Shown here: in pieces, positions 60,271 to 64,000 of the stretch | Numbering within the stretch: the first letter of the stretch is position 1 | Layout: every line of letters starts with the position of its first letter | Assembly (NCBI GenBank): GCA_963978895.1 | Contig: OZ022242.1 | Span: 19,632,477 to 19,696,476 of the forward strand | DNA length: 64,000 nucleotides | From: Erpobdella octoculata | Taxonomy: Eukaryota > Annelida > Clitellata > Hirudinida > Erpobdellidae | Direction of reading: 5' to 3' | Position numbers and translations under genes: made by a program | Notes under the pieces: generated by a model | The model's database searches: none | The model's input: only the letters and a program-made list of their open reading frames with translations | Told to the model about the DNA's origin: nothing

Positions 60271-61093
60271 ACCGGCATAGTCTTTTGGTTTTGGAAAGTT
60301 GATGATGGCTTGTGTGTTATCTTCGGTGGAGATACTCCGGTTGAAGAAAGTTTATGTCCTAAAAATACCACAGATCTCTGAGCAAATACACACTTATTGA
60401 TGTTGATTCGCAGATTGTTTTCTTCCAGTCGCCGAAAAACTGTTTTAAGATGGTCTAAATGCTTATGGTCATTGGTTGAGGCTAATAAAATGTCATCAAT
60501 GTATACACAAACATATGACAAATCCTGAAAAATTGTATCCATAAATCTTTGAAATGTTTGTGTTGCATTTCTGATACCAAATGGCATGCGAGTGAATTCA
60601 AACAAACCAAAAAGAGTTGACACTGCTGTTTTGGGAAATCGTCAGGATGGATTGGGATGTTGTAATATGCTTTAACCAAATCTAATTTGCTGAAAACTGA
60701 TTTACCACTGAGATGGCTTGTCACGTCAGAAATTCTTGGTAGAGGGTATCTATCAGGTTTAGTTATACTGTTGAGTTTCCGATAATCTCCACAGGGACGC
60801 CATTGACTGTCTTTGTTGGGGACCATGTGCAGTGGGCTGGAATAGGAGCTATTAGATTGACGAAAAATTCCAGCTTTCAACAATATTGCAAACTCTTGCT
60901 TAGCGGTCTCAAACTTGTCAGGTGGGAGCTGTCGAAAACGAGAAGAGATTGGTTTGTTTGACATTAGTTCAATTGTGCGTTGAGTCATTGATGAAGGCGA
61001 ATTGTGAATGATCTGCCAAGGACCAACGAAGGCAGTGTGACGGTCTACTAACGTCTTAACAGGTGAAGGAATGTTCACAGGACAGTCAAACAC
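60267..61093 (-). pseudogene. Ty3/Gypsy reverse transcriptase domain
   Basis: The minus strand carries the RT in order: LLKAGIFRQSNSSYSSPLHM, WRPCGDYRKLNSITKPDRYP, SGKSVFSKLDLVKAYYNIPI, FTRMPFGIRNATQTFQRFMD, and the catalytic VYIDDILLAS. A frameshift lies near 60630, so the domain is split into two frames. The protease and gag zinc knuckle expected upstream are absent. Confidence 0.88.
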
Positions 61094-61653
61094 TGGGGCA
61101 ATGGTCTTTTGGTGGGTCTCCTGATGGCATCAACGTCCAGTGAGGATTCCCGGACTTCCTGAGTGTGTTGTACTGGCAAAATAGCAATCATTTCATCTGC
61201 TAGTCTTCCAATCTCCTTCAGGGATGAAGTTTTCTGTGTTGCAAGCATCAGAGCTACATGCGCAGGCACCAATTTCTGGAATTTGTGTCGAACCATCTCT
61301 TCAGATGCTCCGACTTGTTGTGCTAATCTCTTCATTGTTCGTAAGTGCTGGGAAGGTCTGCCTGCTAACGGGTTGCTCTGCAAGAACTGGTCAAAGAGTT
61401 CAGCTCTGTTTGGCATGGACTGTTCTAAAACTTCGATCTTCAGTTGTTCGCAGTCCATTGCCTCGATAGTGTCATCATCAAGGCACATGACCACCAAACC
61501 TGGTAAAGCTGATAATGCATGATGAAAACGAGTAGAACTAACCGTTATGTTCAAGAGGGCAAACTGCGCTTCCATTATCTTGAACCAAGCCAGTGCCTCG
61601 GCTGGGTTGAAGACAATAGGTTTAATTGTTACTGATGCTGCTTGTGACTCCAT
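61075..61653 (-). pseudogene. Ty3/Gypsy gag (capsid region), truncated
   Basis: 192 codons from ATG. It contains FNPAEALAWFKIMEAQFALL and SSTRFHHALSALPG, a capsid-like helical segment of a Gypsy gag. It ends abruptly and overlaps the RT frame within 20 bp, so the nucleocapsid and protease regions have been deleted. Confidence 0.75.
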
Positions 61654-61840
61654 AATTGTTCAAAGTTGGGGTAACCAATGAAGTGTTTACAAGGATTAAT
61701 TTCTTTTACTTCTGAAAGATAAAAGTTATAATTTATTGAATGAATGAAATTGCCAAGTTGACAGTGTGAACTCAATAAAAGCGGAAACAGTGATTTATAT
61801 TAATTTTTTTTTTGTCTATGGTAGGCCTTTACTATAAGCG
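61654..61840 (-). repeat. Remnant of the Gypsy 5' LTR and leader
   Basis: On the minus strand an AATAAATTATAAC element and an end ...AAACACTTCA precede TTGGTTACCCCAACTTTGAA, which looks like a primer-binding site next to a CA terminus. The outer part of the LTR is replaced by family A sequence at about 61840. Confidence 0.45.
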
Positions 61841-62066
61841 GAAAAGCGACCGGGAGCGGGAAAGCGACCGGGAACGGGAAAGCGACCGGGAACGGGAAAG
61901 CGACCGGGAACGGGAAAGCGACCGGGAACGGGAAAGCGACCGGGAACGGGAGACAAGCGGGAAGGGAGAGCGACCGGGAAGGAAACGGGAGCCGCCGAAA
62001 GCGACAGAAAAAAAAACGATAAAAAACTTTTAAAAACACTGGGCAACGCCGGTTACCCTGCTAGTT
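61838..62066 (-). mobile_element. Family A 5' end (subfamily 2) flanking the Gypsy fragment
   Basis: On the minus strand: ACTAGCAGGGTAACCGGCGT, then the hairpin, GTTTTTTATCG, and seven or so 18-bp units (61855-61950). It points outward, opposite to the end at 58851. The two ends belong to different subfamilies. Confidence 0.7.
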
Positions 62067-62738
62067 TTTTTTTTTATAAAACACACAAAGTGGAAGTTTT
62101 GGAAAATGTTTATGAACGCCAATTGGAGAGGCCCCTTGACTTAGTTTTGGGCTCCATAAAATAGAAACTGGGCTCGGAGGCTTCAGAGGCATAAACGGGC
62201 CTCTTTTATATGTAAGCGGGCCCTTTTATAACGTTTTAGTGGGCCCCTAATTAGATGTCAGTTGGTTATTAAAAATTTTTGAAAATTAGCTCTGAAACAC
62301 CAATCCCTCCGGTCATCAGCGACTATTCCCTTAGTCATCAGCTTTTTTGGGGAAAAAATTTAAAAAAGGTTTAAAAAATTGAGTGTATATAGTAGAAATT
62401 TTTTTTGGACTTTTACAAAATAAAAAAGTTACTTTAGTAAGTAAATAACTAAAAAAAATATATAAACAAATCAAATGCAGTTTTATTATGAATTGACAAT
62501 CATTTAATCAACTAGGCTACTTGTTTTGCCAAAAAACTCGTTGTCGTGGCATTTTACATTTACCCGTATGATAAGGATGGCCGAGAGGTGGTGGATTGTT
62601 TTCTTTACAAATTTAAAAGCGTAATAGGTACTTTAATTCTGTAAGAAATACTTAAAAAAGTTTTTGTTTTATATATTTTTAAAATGTGCATGTTAAAATA
62701 TCACAAATTATATTTTTTATGCTAATACGGCAGATTAT
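62067..62738. other. Non-coding; GGGCC-containing repeat relic at 62150-62260
   Basis: Several GGGCTC/GGGCCC/GGGCCTC motifs occur between 62140 and 62260 in otherwise AT-rich DNA. No gene. Confidence 0.4.
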
Positions 62739-63887
62739 GTGGTCCCGAACGTAAACAAATTTTGTGCGTGTGAAGTGGTCGCTGCTATTGCCCCGGCGGT
62801 TAGCCGTGGAAATAATCAGTAAAATTGCTACTGACACGGCAGTCCCGCCGTATATCTACCTAAAATTAAACCCTAATCCTTACCCCTAAAACCTTTAGAA
62901 AATATGTACATCTTTAGCAATTTTACCGCTTATTGCCCCGGCTACCGGCGCCTACTGCCTTGGTAATAGTTATAATGGTGTGCAGTTAGCAATATTGCTA
63001 GCCGTACAAATAAAGAAAAAAAATTTTTGTGCACTGGAGCAGTGGGTGGGGTTTTGAAAATGGAATCTATTGGTATTTCTTCGGTTCGACAAATAAAAAA
63101 ATTCAAAAACGACGATTTTCCGACGAAAATTGCATAAAATAAACCTTAGCTTAGCTCTGAGAAATTATAACTTTTTTTACTGCTGCACTGGGAATATCTG
63201 AGACGCTTGTTTTTAGATAATTCAATTTCAAATCCAACGATGTAACTTTCGCTTCTATAATTTAATAAATAAAAAAGTTATCAAATAAAATGTCTGACAG
63301 TATACTAATTTCTCCCAGCAAAACGAAATATGAACAAACACTGGGGCTGCATGCGATTGGACAAATGAGTCTGGCTAACTGAATTTAAGTTGATTGAATG
63401 CATTTCTCTGAATGAATATAGTAGATAATTAACTAAAAAAATGATAAAGAAGATGTCGGTGTGTCATCACTTGCTTTGAAAAAAAGCTCGGCATGGAGAA
63501 GAACTTTCTTTTCTTGTCAAAGACCTTGCAAGATAGCCAGCAACTTAAAATATTATGCAAAGGTCCATCTCTTCTTGATATCCAAGGCACAGTTTATCCA
63601 AATCTATTCGTAACTTATTTTTCTTTGATATTATATATTTTATAATAAAAATATGAATAAAAACTCTGGAATTAATTTATTATGCTATTCTCCACCTTTA
63701 CCATGCATTCTATATAATTATTAAATTTTTTGTCTTAATTATATTACATGTAATTATTTTATAGTAAGAAGCAAACAACACTATCTTACTTACTAGCCAC
63801 ATGTTAATCAAATAACTTGAGACCTGTCAATCAAAAAATTATGGGTGGAGCTTATGCCGGTAATAATTTGTTTACGTTTGGGACCAC
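62739..63887. mobile_element. Possible non-autonomous DNA transposon with 24-bp inverted ends
   Basis: GTGGTCCCGAACGTAAACAA at 62739 is repeated in inverted form at 63864-63887 (TTTGTTTACGTTTGGGACCA then C) with one mismatch. The interior (1.15 kb) has no significant frame; 62780-62990 is GC-richer (CCCCGGCGGTTAGCCG, CCGGCTACCGGCGCC). Flanking duplication unclear (TA possible). Confidence 0.5.
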
Positions 63888-64000
63888 TACTTATTCTTTT
63901 TTCCCAAAGTTTGGTAATCTCTTAGTATAGCAGCCTGGGCCAATTTCGATGTAAAACCCTGTTTTAAAAACGTTTTAATAAAATAAACAAAGTATTACTA
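63888..64000. other. Non-coding window end
   Basis: The words GCC-AATTTCGATGTAAAACC and AAAGTATTAC echo sequences at 23865-23930 and 20930-20960, perhaps the tail of a dispersed repeat. Confidence 0.3.

Noticed and set aside
61163..61522. Plus-strand 119-codon frame
   Set aside because: Antisense shadow of the Gypsy gag.

Overview
This is a gene-containing, strongly AT-rich window from the nuclear genome of an invertebrate animal. The evidence is four housekeeping genes with short GT-AG introns whose predicted proteins align end to end with metazoan families, together with LINE, Ty3/Gypsy, hAT, pogo-like and SINE remnants and very long microsatellites. The phylum cannot be fixed from the sequence alone. 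Nothing prokaryotic is present.

Layout. 1-11.9 kb is transposon territory: a small LTR retroelement whose gag-like protein starts with a SAP motif (546-2965), a dispersed 230-bp repeat interrupted by a 400-bp (GT)n array, a LINE tail, a hAT transposase relic and a repeat with six internal 150-bp units. 11.96-36.4 kb is the gene core: AP3M (+, 13 exons, 418 aa), OSTC (-, 4 exons, 149 aa), RIOK2 (+, 10 exons, 465 aa) and a sideroflexin (+, 10 coding exons, 318 aa). AP3M and OSTC converge with 598 bp between their stop codons. OSTC and RIOK2 diverge with 345 bp between their start codons, so they probably share a promoter region. The introns hold several clean non-autonomous transposons. 36.9-43.9 kb is repeat-rich, with a 395-bp (TTTA)n array and an RTE-like LINE relic. 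44.4-45.7 kb is the 3'-terminal exon of a gene whose product ends in half an SH2-like domain and a long Ser-rich tail; the rest of that gene lies upstream on the minus strand and was not located. 46-64 kb is nested transposons: two unclassified repeat families (called A and B here), a nearly intact LINE ORF2, an internally deleted Gypsy element between two outward-facing family A ends, tRNA-derived SINEs and many (TA)n tracts.

The genes are unrelated housekeeping functions: AP-3 vesicle sorting, N-glycosylation, 40S ribosome maturation and mitochondrial serine transport. They look like neighbours rather than a pathway. The most notable observations are a roughly 40-residue acidic insertion between the catalytic loop and the metal-binding motif of RIOK2; a minisatellite that has multiplied the AP3M exon 11 splice donor; repeat families that share a 5' ACTAGC plus GC hairpin and a 3' TTTTATATATATAGAT end, and that both sit beside and carry (TA)n; and a small SAP-domain LTR element with a homopolymer at an ORF junction. 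Exon coordinates were derived by hand from splice signals, reading-frame continuity and family knowledge.
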